From NCBI RefSeq assembly GCF_010645075.1, contig NZ_JAADZV010000009.1, forward strand, positions 62,001 to 126,000: a stretch of 64,000 nt of DNA, in the 5' to 3' direction. This stretch comes from Flavobacterium limi. Its GTDB lineage: Bacteria > Bacteroidota > Bacteroidia > Flavobacteriales > Flavobacteriaceae. A model generated the notes under the pieces. That model searched no databases. It was given only the letters and a program-made list of their open reading frames with translations, and was not told where the DNA came from. A program made the translations under genes and the position numbers. Positions 37,319 through 47,100 of this stretch are shown here, piece by piece (the stretch's first letter is position 1; every line of letters begins with the position of its first letter).

Positions 37319-40300
37319 ATGGAAAAGAAGTTGATTTTTAAGGATGATAAATCGGATAAATTCTGGAATATAACTGTTTCCGGATTATCATTTACAGTAA
37401 CTTTTGGAAAGAGCGGCACTGCAGGACAGTCCTCAAACAAAACATTTGATCAGGAGACGACTTGTTTAACTCAGGCTCAGAAACTGATACAGGAAAAACT
37501 CAAAAAAGGATATGTTGAAGAAGGACAAACTCAAGAGGTATCAGTAGAAATTTCGCCAGTTGAGATTAAAAGTGCAACTGTGACAAAGAAAAAACCGAAG
37601 CCGTCTGAAAAGCAGGTCATTGAAGCAGCATCCGAAGAAACTGAAATTATACCCATTCAGGAAAGTTTTGACGAAAATTTGATTCACATCCGATCATTCA
37701 TTCAGAAAAATGAGCTGATGCATGCCAAAGATCTATGTAATGCTATCAGCCCTTTAATAAAAAGCGAACAAGACGGAGATAAATTGTCATTGCTAAAAGG
37801 CGAAATTGCATTAATTCAAAATGATTTTGAAACAGCAGAAAGTTCATTATTAACAGCAGGTCCTGAGGCTGATTTTCTGTTAGGGCAAATTTATCAGGCA
37901 AAAAATGATTTCGTAAAAGCATCCAATTATTATTTAAATGCTAAATCCTATTTAGGCTATTACTATGCCGCATGGATTGCTGTAAACCAGAAGGACAATG
38001 CCAAAGCTGTTCAGTATTTTGAGCTGGCTGCAATTGAAGGAGAAAAATCAAAAGAGAAAGATCTTTGGCAGAGCTATTTCAGATGGGGATATACGCTGCA
38101 TTTAATGGGAGACCTGACAGCTGCCATCGTTCCTTATCAAAAAGCAATAGACACCGGGAATGGAGACCTCTGGACCTATAATAATTTTGCAATAGCATGC
38201 ACGATATTAGGTAAAGACAAGGAAGCTATTGCTTTATATGATACTGCGATTGCTAAATGGCCGGAATTTAGTCAGACCTATTTTAATAAGTGTTGCTTCT
38301 ATTCTGTAAAGGGAAATCTTAAAGAAGCTCTTGTATGGTTAGAAAAAGCATGTTATTATGGTTATTTATTTCACAATGAATATAATCTGAAAAATGATTC
38401 TGATTTGGAAGCACTTAGAGAAACAGATAAATACAAAGAACTCATTACGAAATATAAACGGGATTATAGTAATAGATCATGTAATGATTTATTGTCTGAA
38501 GATTTTAAAGCCAATCCGGAAAAGTATAATGAATTTGAGGTAAGGTCATATAATAAGCCTCTGCCAAATGGCGCTATCACTTCGGAAATTGCAAATGGTA
38601 TAAATATTCAAACCATCACGGTATATGATGCAAATTTAAAATCAATTTCGCCTGCTGTTGCCGAATTAAAAAAATTAAAAGAAATCCAGTTGCTGGATAA
38701 TCCTTTGATGGAGTTTCCTGAAGAATTGCTGGATCTTAAATTAGATAATGCTGAACTGGAATTTAAGAGACTTGCAGCGTTCCCGTCTTATTTAGAAAAA
38801 CTGAGCAATCTGAAAAAGTTAGGTCTGAGCAGCCTTAAAGTTAAACGCATTCCCAAAGAAATTAGTCACTTTAAGGATTTGGAAGATTTGTGTATTAAAC
38901 ATGGAGAAATAGAAGTGATAGACAGGGAGATTGGCAGTCTGAACAAATTACATTCTTTAGAAATAAGAGATACTGCAATTACCAGTCTGCCGGTTGAAAT
39001 AGCCCAGCTGCACAATTTACGCACCTTGTATATATCCGACAATAAACAATTAGCACATTTACCTGAGGATATTTTTACCATGCCGAAACTTGAAAGGGTA
39101 TCGTTTGCCAAAAATGGTTTTCCTGGTACAGAAGCGGCAAAATTATTTGAAGAAGGACTAAATGCCAAAACAGAAAAAAGAAGATTAGCTGTGTTTTTAG
39201 CTTTGCTTCAGCGCAACAATGGTTATGTAGCTGCCTGCGGAATATTTGAAGATGCCCTTGCAGCACTCAACTCGGGGGTTGGTATGCTGAGATCTAATTC
39301 GTTGATCTGGATTAGCAATGCAGTACAGGCTTCATTTTCAGACAAGCCAATCGCTTCAGGATCTGAAGTTTTTATTTTAGGGAAATTTTCTAAAAGCAAT
39401 GCGGATATCAAATCAGAGATTGAAGCGTTAGGCGCAACAGTAAGCACTAAATTTTCAGCGAAAACCACGCATGTCCTTATCGGAGAAAAACCTGGAGAAA
39501 AACTGAATGGACTGAACTCAGCGGCTATTCAGTGGGTGACAGAAGGCATCCTGAATAAGGCAGACGCTACTAAGGATACACAAATGGAAATTGCCAAAGA
39601 TGTTCCTCAGGAACAGATTCAGTCTTTGCTCCTAAGTCCTGAGGACAGCAATGTTTCTATGGCTTTGGAACTAATTGAAGAATACAGGGCAGTAAGTGCT
39701 TTTGAGGCAGAACTTTTTATCAGCTATCAATATGCCACAGATAAAGATGTTAAAAAGCATTTACAAAATTTAATTAAGAGAAATTGTTCAGAAGATCTGC
39801 AGTCTGCTTTAGCAGGTAAGTATGGATTTAAATCTGCGAGTGAAAAAAAGATTGGAGAATATATACAGACATTGTTTGAAAAAGCAGGATTAGATAAACT
39901 GAAAGTCGCTTATACCATATTCCGTAAAACAAATCATAAGGCTTCCAATTACCTGCTTGAATTTGGGACTTCAGAAATGAAGAAAGAAGTATTGGAATCA
40001 TTTATAGATACATACGAAGGTGTCAGGAATGAAAAGGAAGAAGGTTTGATTCAGTTAGGCGGTAACGTTCCTAATGAAATTCTGGAACTGAAAAACCGAA
40101 TCAAGAAAGTTTCATGGCGTGGAGGTAAAGAATTGCCACTATGTATTACCCAACTGGAGCTGTTGGAAAGTTTAGATTTGGCGATGTCTGGCTTAAGTAA
40201 ATTGCCAAAAGAAATAGTAAATCTTCAAAATCTGAAAAAACTTGACATCAGTACGGCATCTTTTAAAAAGTTTCCAGAGGAAATATTAAGTATTCCCGGA

Positions 40301-40789
40301 TTAGAAGAATTATTCCTGAACAATGGTAATGAAGACAATAAGCAGTGTATCACTGAAATTCCCGATAGTATCAGTCAGTTAAAAAATCTGAAAAAACTTG
40401 ACCTTACAAATAATCCTATTGGTAAAGTCCCGGCAGCGGTATTCGAATTGGAAAATTTAGAATATCTTTCAATTGCCAGTATTGGAATTTCTTCTGTTCC
40501 GAATGAAATCAAGAAGTTAAAAAAATTGAAACAATTGGTAATACATGGATGGGCACCTGCTGGAAGAAATGAAAACAATTTTGAAAAATTTCCAAGTGTG
40601 ATTTCCGAATTACTTACATTAGAAACACTGCAAACAAGTTTAGGCTTGCTAAATAACCCAGAAGTTCTTTCTTCGTTAATCAACCTGAAGAAAGTTAGGG
40701 TGTATAATGGATATAATGATGAGAAAAGAGAGAAACTGTCAAAAGCAGTAAAAGGGATGCTGCCCCAGTGTGAAGTTAGCATCTGGTAG
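37319..40789 (+). CDS. WGR-TPR-LRR-BRCT-LRR protein (1156 aa)
   Basis: Domains in order: a WGR-type domain (1-75, FWNITVSGLSFTVTFGKSGT); a Lys-rich linker; TPR-like repeats (about 120-370, LWTYNNFAIACTILGKDKEA); leucine-rich repeats (about 440-600, LHSLEIRDTAITSLPVEIAQ); a BRCT-like domain (about 680-745, GSEVFILGKFSKSNADIKSE then THVLIGEKPGEK); a helical stretch; and a second LRR block (about 920-1150, LKKLDLTNNPIGKVPAAVFE). WGR and BRCT domains bind nucleic acid or PARP-like partners in other proteins, and LRR/TPR blocks bind proteins. It heads a + strand block that also encodes a MoxR ATPase and a vWA protein, so it is a candidate sensor or scaffold. The combination of domains is unusual. 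Confidence 0.8.
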   Translation: MEKKLIFKDDKSDKFWNITVSGLSFTVTFGKSGTAGQSSNKTFDQETTCLTQAQKLIQEKLKKGYVEEGQTQEVSVEISPVEIKSATVTKKKPKPSEKQVIEAASEETEIIPIQESFDENLIHIRSFIQKNELMHAKDLCNAISPLIKSEQDGDKLSLLKGEIALIQNDFETAESSLLTAGPEADFLLGQIYQAKNDFVKASNYYLNAKSYLGYYYAAWIAVNQKDNAKAVQYFELAAIEGEKSKEKDLWQSYFRWGYTLHLMGDLTAAIVPYQKAIDTGNGDLWTYNNFAIACTILGKDKEAIALYDTAIAKWPEFSQTYFNKCCFYSVKGNLKEALVWLEKACYYGYLFHNEYNLKNDSDLEALRETDKYKELITKYKRDYSNRSCNDLLSEDFKANPEKYNEFEVRSYNKPLPNGAITSEIANGINIQTITVYDANLKSISPAVAELKKLKEIQLLDNPLMEFPEELLDLKLDNAELEFKRLAAFPSYLEKLSNLKKLGLSSLKVKRIPKEISHFKDLEDLCIKHGEIEVIDREIGSLNKLHSLEIRDTAITSLPVEIAQLHNLRTLYISDNKQLAHLPEDIFTMPKLERVSFAKNGFPGTEAAKLFEEGLNAKTEKRRLAVFLALLQRNNGYVAACGIFEDALAALNSGVGMLRSNSLIWISNAVQASFSDKPIASGSEVFILGKFSKSNADIKSEIEALGATVSTKFSAKTTHVLIGEKPGEKLNGLNSAAIQWVTEGILNKADATKDTQMEIAKDVPQEQIQSLLLSPEDSNVSMALELIEEYRAVSAFEAELFISYQYATDKDVKKHLQNLIKRNCSEDLQSALAGKYGFKSASEKKIGEYIQTLFEKAGLDKLKVAYTIFRKTNHKASNYLLEFGTSEMKKEVLESFIDTYEGVRNEKEEGLIQLGGNVPNEILELKNRIKKVSWRGGKELPLCITQLELLESLDLAMSGLSKLPKEIVNLQNLKKLDISTASFKKFPEEILSIPGLEELFLNNGNEDNKQCITEIPDSISQLKNLKKLDLTNNPIGKVPAAVFELENLEYLSIASIGISSVPNEIKKLKKLKQLVIHGWAPAGRNENNFEKFPSVISELLTLETLQTSLGLLNNPEVLSSLINLKKVRVYNGYNDEKREKLSKAVKGMLPQCEVSIW

Positions 40790-40819
40790 TTTTTTTAAAA
40801 AAGTTATAGTATAATAGTT

Positions 40820-42415
40820 ATGAAAGAACTTACTTTAACCTCAATCTCTTCATTGCCTCAGGATATTTTGGCACAGACTGATTTAGAGAAGCTAACAATC
40901 AGCAATTCAGCATTGGCAATTCCCGGATCCATTGCAAATTTTCAGCAGCTGAAAGAATTACGTTTTGTAGGGAATACAAACTTGTATTTGCCTGTAGAAA
41001 TACTCGGACTCAGTAAAACCTTTATTCTTTTTGAAAGAAACACACCTGAGCACATACAATTGGCCGGACAAGTTATTTTTGAGTTCCAGCGAAAGAAAAT
41101 TACAGAGCCACAAGCCAAAGTTTTTCTGATGCTTTTACAAGAACAGGATTTTGATGCTGTTGCAGAAAAAGAACACGTGATTGCAGCCTTAGATTATAGA
41201 ATCAAAGAAATACAATCCAAAGCACTGGAAAAACTCAATGAAATATTTCCGATGACGGAAACCCTCAGCGAAAACAACATTGTGTGTATTGTTGGGAATA
41301 CAGAAGCATTTGCTGAGACTGATATCAAACCAAGGCTCAAGAAGCTGAATATAAACCTTCAGAATAAAATAAGTCAAAACGCCACTCTTGTCGTATTGGC
41401 TAAAGAACCGAAACTGAAATTGCCGATAAATGATGTTTTGATAACGACTGAAGATAATTTTTATCAGTGGATTAATAAAGCGGATAAGTTGTTATTATCC
41501 GAAAAGACAGAAGCAAATGCTCAGGCGATTACCAATGTAGCTGCCATGCTGAACAGTGCTAATCCTGCCAATGTAGCGCTTGCACTTCAGATGATGAAAA
41601 CTAATGGAGTTTCCAATGAATTACTCGGCGAACTGCTTATTTTTATAAATAGTTCCAAAGACAAGACAGCGATAAGAACGGCAAAGTCACTTTTTAAAAA
41701 GTTTGGCCCAAAGGAATTTATTACATTTCTGGAAGCCAGAAATCACAGATACTACAAATTACTGGAATTTTATTCAGGCGACGAATCGGTATATAACTGG
41801 CTGGATCAGCATACAGCAATAGATTCTCTTCCTATAGTACAAAAGCTTTATCCGGCTTTGTATGCAAAAAGATCCAAAGGACAACAACGAATCGATTTTA
41901 TCAGTAAAATGATAACAAATGACACACTCGATCTCAGTAGTTGGGGATTAGACGAATTTCCGGATGAAATTGGACAATTCGATACGCTCAAAGCCCTATA
42001 CTTTGTAGATTCGAAGGGAAATTCCAGAAACAGGCTTCAAAAGTTTCCTGATTTTATAACCTCATTGGTTCATTTAGAAAAATTAGATTTGTTTGGTGTG
42101 TATCTTTCCGGATCTCTTCCTGAAAGTATTTCTAATCTTAACTCCTTAAAATATCTTGGCTTACCGGTATGTGACAATTTTCCTGAAGTGATTAATACCC
42201 TAACCTCGCTTGAGGTCCTGGAAATAGACCTTAATCAATTGAAAGAACTTCCCCGACTTCAAAATCTTATACAGTTAAAACAAGTGATTGTAACAGAGTA
42301 TTTTTTTGATTCTGAAAAAGCTGAAGCGGAAACTTTGTGGGAACAAAAAAAAGCGTTTTTACCGTCATCTTGCCAAGTTATTTTTCAGAAGTCTCATAAA
42401 AGGTGGAGCGAATAA
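40820..42415 (+). CDS. LRR protein with degenerate BRCT-like segment
   Basis: This 531-residue protein lies 30 bp after the WGR-LRR gene and looks like a shortened paralogue of its second half. It has a short LRR start (1-65), a helical segment, a degenerate BRCT-like region (about 151-215, NNIVCIVGNTEAFAETDIKP), a helical region and C-terminal LRRs (about 370-520, LVHLEKLDLFGVYLSGSLPE). WGR and TPR parts are absent. It is likely a partner of the upstream protein. Confidence 0.75.
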   Translation: MKELTLTSISSLPQDILAQTDLEKLTISNSALAIPGSIANFQQLKELRFVGNTNLYLPVEILGLSKTFILFERNTPEHIQLAGQVIFEFQRKKITEPQAKVFLMLLQEQDFDAVAEKEHVIAALDYRIKEIQSKALEKLNEIFPMTETLSENNIVCIVGNTEAFAETDIKPRLKKLNINLQNKISQNATLVVLAKEPKLKLPINDVLITTEDNFYQWINKADKLLLSEKTEANAQAITNVAAMLNSANPANVALALQMMKTNGVSNELLGELLIFINSSKDKTAIRTAKSLFKKFGPKEFITFLEARNHRYYKLLEFYSGDESVYNWLDQHTAIDSLPIVQKLYPALYAKRSKGQQRIDFISKMITNDTLDLSSWGLDEFPDEIGQFDTLKALYFVDSKGNSRNRLQKFPDFITSLVHLEKLDLFGVYLSGSLPESISNLNSLKYLGLPVCDNFPEVINTLTSLEVLEIDLNQLKELPRLQNLIQLKQVIVTEYFFDSEKAEAETLWEQKKAFLPSSCQVIFQKSHKRWSE

Positions 42416-42683
42416 TTTATTTTAAAACCAATCTATAAAAACAACGAACAAAAACATGAATAATTGGTTTGTATTTTATTGAAAGCTAGTTTTTTATTCC
42501 TTCCCTGGAATAATTCCTTTAGATCTGATTAATAAAAAAGATATACCCTGAAAAAAATATGAGTTAAATGACTTTTTTAGACTTTCAAAAAAACCAACAC
42601 TTATTATTGACAAAACACTTTGTGAAAGCTTACAAAAATCTACACTATGATTCTGGTATAAAAAAGACAAAAAATTAAAATAC

Positions 42684-43637
42684 ATGCAAATGGAACATGA
42701 AGAAGAATTAGTTCAGGTCATTCTGGATGGCAATGCACAAAGTGTACTTGATGTATACACATCCAAATTGTACGGTTGGATAAAAAGTTGTAATCGTTTA
42801 AGTTCATCGGCAATAGCTGATGTAGTCAGGACACTTGATTTTAATAAATCAGACGCTGCAATCATCATATGTCGTACATTAAAAAGAGCTTTGAGGGATA
42901 TTGATGAACATGGAGAGTATAGTGAAGAATATGGCAATGCAGATAAAATTAAAGGGCAGATTGATGCTTTAAAGAAAGATATACAACTCCAGCAGGGTTA
43001 TAAATGGGACTATTTATATGAATTAACTTCAATACTTAAAAATGGACATGTTTGCTTTGCAAGTGCTGCAAAAGAAACAATGACAGATCCGTTGCAAGTT
43101 GAATTTATGACTAATATTGAAAAAACTACTTCTGCTGAACGAACAGATATAATCATGAACATAAAAGATTTTTCTTTTATGAGTCCTTTGCTTGACGAAG
43201 CAGTTCTTTCAGTACTGTCCCGGTATATTAGAGAGCCATCTTCAGATGAAGACCGAATAGAATTAAAAAAACAGGTGCGTGCTTTGGATTATTATTTACA
43301 GAAGAGGCCATTTCCATTGTGTTTCGGAACACTTATTATTGGTAACCTGATAGAAATAGCTGCACGTCTGGGAGATCAGGAATTTGCGGATCAGGTAAGT
43401 CCTTTTATCAATAAAATTACACCGAATGTAGTTATATATGTTTCTCTTTCCAGGTTTTACTCCGTATTTAACAATAGAAATAAGCTTATTAAAAGCATAA
43501 AGCTAGCAGCGCAGCACGGAGCTGAAAAATCTGATTTTAACTGGTTTCGGACAGAAGATAATCCCTGGCAGAAGGACGAAGAAGTTCAGGGTTTAATACC
43601 TTTATCAATCGATGATTATTATCTGTATAAGTGTTGA
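42684..43637 (+). CDS. Helical protein of the MoxR-vWA block, unknown
   Basis: This 317-residue protein is predicted all helical, with no membrane segment or known motif; the second in-frame ATG (42690) is equally possible as start. The C-terminal third (FNNRNKLIKSIKLAAQHGAE then DFNWFRTEDNPWQKDEEVQG) resembles the capping region of TPR-type solenoids. It lies between the LRR genes and the MoxR gene, with 268 bp before it and 142 bp after it. A role as adaptor in the same system is inferred. Confidence 0.65.
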   Translation: MQMEHEEELVQVILDGNAQSVLDVYTSKLYGWIKSCNRLSSSAIADVVRTLDFNKSDAAIIICRTLKRALRDIDEHGEYSEEYGNADKIKGQIDALKKDIQLQQGYKWDYLYELTSILKNGHVCFASAAKETMTDPLQVEFMTNIEKTTSAERTDIIMNIKDFSFMSPLLDEAVLSVLSRYIREPSSDEDRIELKKQVRALDYYLQKRPFPLCFGTLIIGNLIEIAARLGDQEFADQVSPFINKITPNVVIYVSLSRFYSVFNNRNKLIKSIKLAAQHGAEKSDFNWFRTEDNPWQKDEEVQGLIPLSIDDYYLYKC

Positions 43638-43779
43638 TCGAAAAAATAAAGCGAATCGATAACAAAACACCACCAAAGTATTAAAACAGTTAAAAATATT
43701 CTTTTAAAATTATAAGGAAAGAAAAATAAAAGAATAACAAACAGCTTTCATAGCGGGGATATGCAAACACATAAAATAA

Positions 43780-44886
43780 ATGACTAAAAACAACCAACAG
43801 CAATATGTTTATTACGGCACGCACACCACTGCTACTGAAATAGAAAAATTTATTCTGCATGTGGTTAAAACCAATGAGCAGGCCATTAAGGAAGCTAAAA
43901 AAAGAAAATCAGTCTGCATTTGGGGAAAGCACGGCATTGGTAAAACGGAATTAGTAGAGAAATTAGCGAAAGAAAACGGGATGAAGTTTGCTTACATTGC
44001 ACCAGCCCAGTTTGAGGAGATGGGTGACCTGCTTGGTATGCCTAAAATCACAGGCGATAAAACGGTTTTTGTACCCCCTGCCTGGGTACCAACAGAAGAT
44101 GTACCCGGAATTCTGCTGCTGGATGACGTGAATCGTGCAGATGACCGGATTTTGAGAGGAATTATGCAATTACTTCAAAATTATGAACTCCAGAGCTGGA
44201 AACTTCCTTCACAGTGGACCATAGTGCTTACCGCTAATCCAGATGGCGGCGATTATTCGGTGACGCCCATGGATGATGCCATGATTACGAGAATGCTTCA
44301 TGTTACCATGCAGTTTGATGTAAAGGCCTGGGCAATATGGGCAGAGCAAAACGGTGTTGACGAGCGGGGCATCAATTTTGTGCTGACGTATCCTGAACTT
44401 ATTTCGGGAGAGCGTACTACGCCAAGATCTCTTGTTCAGTTTTTTGATACGATTGCATCTGTCAAAGATTTAAAAAAAGAACTTGCTATGGTACAGCTAT
44501 TAGCCGCTTCAGGCTTAGATCCTAATGCCAGTACTACATTCATAAATTTTGTACAGAATAATTTAAGCAGACTTATCAGTCCTGACGAAATTCTAAACGC
44601 AAAAAATTTCGATAAAGAAGTCAGGGAAGTTATAGAAAATATAATGCAGGATCACATTCGCCTGGACATTTTAGCCACAATCTGTACCCGATTGACAAAT
44701 TATCTGCTGGCCCGTGAAGTAAAACCGACTAATGTACAGCTGGAAAATATCAAGAAATTCCTAAAGCTTGAAGTGCTGCCCAATGATCTTCGGCTGTCAT
44801 CTGTTCAGGATATAATCAAACATACATTACTTCATCCTATAGCCGCGGATCCTTATGTTACCGAATTGATACTGCTAAATATGTAG
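43780..44886 (+). CDS. MoxR-type AAA+ ATPase
   Basis: This 368-residue ATPase has Walker A GKHGIGKTELVEKL (residues about 48-61), Walker B GILLLDDVNRADDRI (about 110), sensor 1 VLTANPDGGDY (about 150) and a MoxR-like body. The first 25 residues are polar. MoxR ATPases act with vWA-domain proteins as chaperone-like complexes that remodel partners. The vWA gene starts 3 bp after the stop codon, so the pair is probably translationally coupled. Confidence 0.88.
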   Translation: MTKNNQQQYVYYGTHTTATEIEKFILHVVKTNEQAIKEAKKRKSVCIWGKHGIGKTELVEKLAKENGMKFAYIAPAQFEEMGDLLGMPKITGDKTVFVPPAWVPTEDVPGILLLDDVNRADDRILRGIMQLLQNYELQSWKLPSQWTIVLTANPDGGDYSVTPMDDAMITRMLHVTMQFDVKAWAIWAEQNGVDERGINFVLTYPELISGERTTPRSLVQFFDTIASVKDLKKELAMVQLLAASGLDPNASTTFINFVQNNLSRLISPDEILNAKNFDKEVREVIENIMQDHIRLDILATICTRLTNYLLAREVKPTNVQLENIKKFLKLEVLPNDLRLSSVQDIIKHTLLHPIAADPYVTELILLNM

Positions 44887-44889
44887 CCC

Positions 44890-46095
44890 ATGAATGTATT
44901 GGATGACATCCGTAAAACGACCGTAAAGTTATTAATTCACGAGTCTTTCTATGGGCATTTTTTTACCCATATCCAGAGAAGTATCAGCGAAGAAGTCAAA
45001 AGAGTTTCGGTTTCGGTAACAGAAAACCACAACATCATCCTGCTGATTAACCCCAAATACTGGCAAAGCCTCCAGACCTGTGAACAAAAAATGGGCTGTC
45101 TAAAACATCAGATACTGCATTTGATATTTAAGCACGTCTACAGAGTGAGTTTTTTTGGCAACAAGGAGATCTTTCATATAGCTGCAGATCTTGTGGTTAA
45201 CCAATATCTGTTGCAGTCACAATTAACCCAGGATGCAATCTGCCTTGAAAATTTTACAGTACTGAATCTTTTGCCTCATCAGACTGTTGATTATTATTAC
45301 ACTAAGCTGGCAGCACAGTATGATACTCCCGAAATACAAAACATAATTCAGGATGATGCAGATGAGCCCGGCAATACAGCATGCGAAAAACCTCCGGATG
45401 AGCATCAGGACTGGGAGAAAATCAATAATCAGGAAGGGGCAGTAAAACAGCTTATACAGGCCACTATTGAAATGTATATAGATAATAGTGCCAAACGGAT
45501 AAATACACAAGAATTCGGACTGCTTCCTGCTGAACTGCAAACCTTGCTGACCGCAGTAGCTGAACGATTTCAAACGAAGGTAAACTGGAAACGCATGCTC
45601 AAACTTTTCGCAGAAAGCAGCCGGAAAACGTTTATAAAGAACACATTAAAACGTCCCTCTAAACGATATGGTACGGTACCGGGTATTAAGATACGCAGTA
45701 AGCAAAAACTGCTGATTGCCCTGGACACATCCGGGAGTATTGATGAAAATCAGCTAAAGTTTTTTTTTGACGAAGTGTATCATATATGGAAGCAATCGGC
45801 AGAAATTATGATTGTTGAATGTGATACGATTATTCAAAAAGAATATATTTATAAAGGTCAGACGCCTCAAATGATTTCAGGAGGAGGAGGAACCTGTTTT
45901 GATGCCCCGATACATTACGCAAATACCCACTACCGCCCTGATTCCCTGATTTATTTTACAGATGGTTTTGGTCCCAAACCCCTATACAAAAGCAGGTGTC
46001 CCATTTTATGGATGATTACTTCAAATGGAATTGTACAGGAAAAATGGGATTTTCTAGACGGGCGAAAAATAAAAATGCCAGCTTCCAAAGCCTGA
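44890..46095 (+). CDS. DUF2201/vWA-domain protein, partner of the MoxR ATPase
   Basis: This 401-residue protein has a DUF2201-type metallopeptidase-like N-terminal half with CLKHQILHLIFKHVYR (about 69-84). The HExxH motif reads HQILH, so the catalytic Glu is replaced by Gln. The linker (150-180) is acidic. The C-terminal vWA domain has the MIDAS motif LDTSGSIDE (about 278-286), the Thr in GGGGTCFDAPI (about 330) and YFTDGFG (about 357). Metal binding by the vWA domain is likely; peptidase activity is not. It forms a pair with the ATPase 3 bp upstream. Confidence 0.85.
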   Translation: MNVLDDIRKTTVKLLIHESFYGHFFTHIQRSISEEVKRVSVSVTENHNIILLINPKYWQSLQTCEQKMGCLKHQILHLIFKHVYRVSFFGNKEIFHIAADLVVNQYLLQSQLTQDAICLENFTVLNLLPHQTVDYYYTKLAAQYDTPEIQNIIQDDADEPGNTACEKPPDEHQDWEKINNQEGAVKQLIQATIEMYIDNSAKRINTQEFGLLPAELQTLLTAVAERFQTKVNWKRMLKLFAESSRKTFIKNTLKRPSKRYGTVPGIKIRSKQKLLIALDTSGSIDENQLKFFFDEVYHIWKQSAEIMIVECDTIIQKEYIYKGQTPQMISGGGGTCFDAPIHYANTHYRPDSLIYFTDGFGPKPLYKSRCPILWMITSNGIVQEKWDFLDGRKIKMPASKA

Positions 46096-46222
46096 TTGAG
46101 TTTATAAAAAAAAATGAAAAACATCCGGTTTGTTTGATTTTGCCTGCAATTAAACTAAATATTTTAATTAATTTAACGCGTTGAGCGAAATTAGTATTTG
46201 ATAATTACATCCAACGTGTGTA

Positions 46223-46465
46223 GTTTTAGTCTTATAAATGACAGAAGTTCTAAGCTAGCCCTGATGGGAGCGGTATCGCCCGATTTAGAAAACAAGGCTT
46301 TTTTGCCGTAGTTTTTCTTGAGGGAATTTAGCGGACAGCAGGACAAAAGGTTCTGATGAAAAGGAATGTTCTGCTCCTTAACTTCATCATACGAATTGTC
46401 CGAATTAATGCCGAAGTTGTCCTTTTTCACCCCTAACCTATTGCATTTTAAGCTTAAATTTGTGT
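46223..46465 (+). repeat. Dispersed flavobacterial intergenic repeat, copy 6
   Basis: Matches copy 5 from TTTAGTCTTATAAATGACAG to TTAAGCTTAAATTTGTG, same orientation, with the hairpin CAAGGCTTTTTTGCCG, AGCGGACAGCAGGACAAAAG and TCTGCTCCTTAA. With copy 5 it flanks the WGR/LRR/MoxR/vWA block. The 127 bp between the vWA stop and this copy have no supportable gene. Confidence 0.75.
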
Positions 46466-46488
46466 AATAACTATTTAAAACACACCAA

Positions 46489-46977
46489 ATGAACACATCA
46501 GATTTTAGCACCGTAATACAAGTTGACCAGTCTCCTTCGGCAGTTTTTAATGCCGTAACTAACGTGCGTGGCTGGTGGTCGGAAGAAATTGAAGGCGATT
46601 CGGCAAAGCTGAATGATGAATTTAATTATCATTACGAAGATATTCACCGTTGCAAAGTCAGACTAACAGAGGTGATTCCGAACCAGAAAATCGTCTGGCT
46701 GGTAGAACAAAACTATTTTAAATTTACAGAAGACGAAACCGAATGGACGGGTACAAAACCAACTTTTGAAATATCGGAGAAAGACGGAAAAACAGAACTT
46801 AAGTTTTCGCATGTTGGTCTGGTTCCTGAATATGAATGTTTTGACATCTGCAGGGATTCGTGGACCAATTACATTCAGAACAGTCTAAAAAAACTGATTA
46901 CGACCGGCAAAGGCGAACCAAATGCGAGCGGAAAACCCCAGACGGAAAATGAAAGAAAACTGAGCGCCGGCGAATAA
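46489..46977 (+). CDS. SRPBCC (AHSA1-like) domain protein
   Basis: This 162-residue START/SRPBCC-fold protein has the typical opening FSTVIQVDQSPSAVFNAVTN, the WWSEEIEG turn, and a C-terminal helix with SWTNYIQNSLKKLI. Members bind hydrophobic ligands or act as stress-related cochaperones. It sits alone upstream of the nitroreductase cluster. Ligand unknown. Confidence 0.85.
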   Translation: MNTSDFSTVIQVDQSPSAVFNAVTNVRGWWSEEIEGDSAKLNDEFNYHYEDIHRCKVRLTEVIPNQKIVWLVEQNYFKFTEDETEWTGTKPTFEISEKDGKTELKFSHVGLVPEYECFDICRDSWTNYIQNSLKKLITTGKGEPNASGKPQTENERKLSAGE

Positions 46978-47033
46978 TACGGTTCTAAAAAACAACAATA
47001 AAACATACTCAGTTTACAAAACTACATCTACAA

Positions 47034-47067
47034 TTGTCGAAATATTCAGGTTATCAGCTTAACTTTG
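47034..47067 (+). promoter_or_regulatory. Bacteroidota-type promoter of the nitroreductase operon
   Basis: TTG (47034-47036) and TAACTTTG (47060-47067) are 23 bp apart and match the TTG / TAnnTTTG consensus of Bacteroidota sigma-A promoters. The start codon follows 33 bp later. Confidence 0.6.
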
Positions 47068-47100
47068 CAGTCTAAACTAAAAACGTTAAAATACAGCACC

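Noticed and set aside
37319..46095. MoxR-vWA block as part of the cassette array
   Set aside because: No AAC...GTT palindromes occur between or around these genes; the only flanking repeats are of the dispersed family.
45996..46184. 62-residue + strand frame overlapping the end of the vWA gene
   Set aside because: It overlaps the vWA domain out of frame for about 100 bp, has no domain and no start context; a shadow frame.
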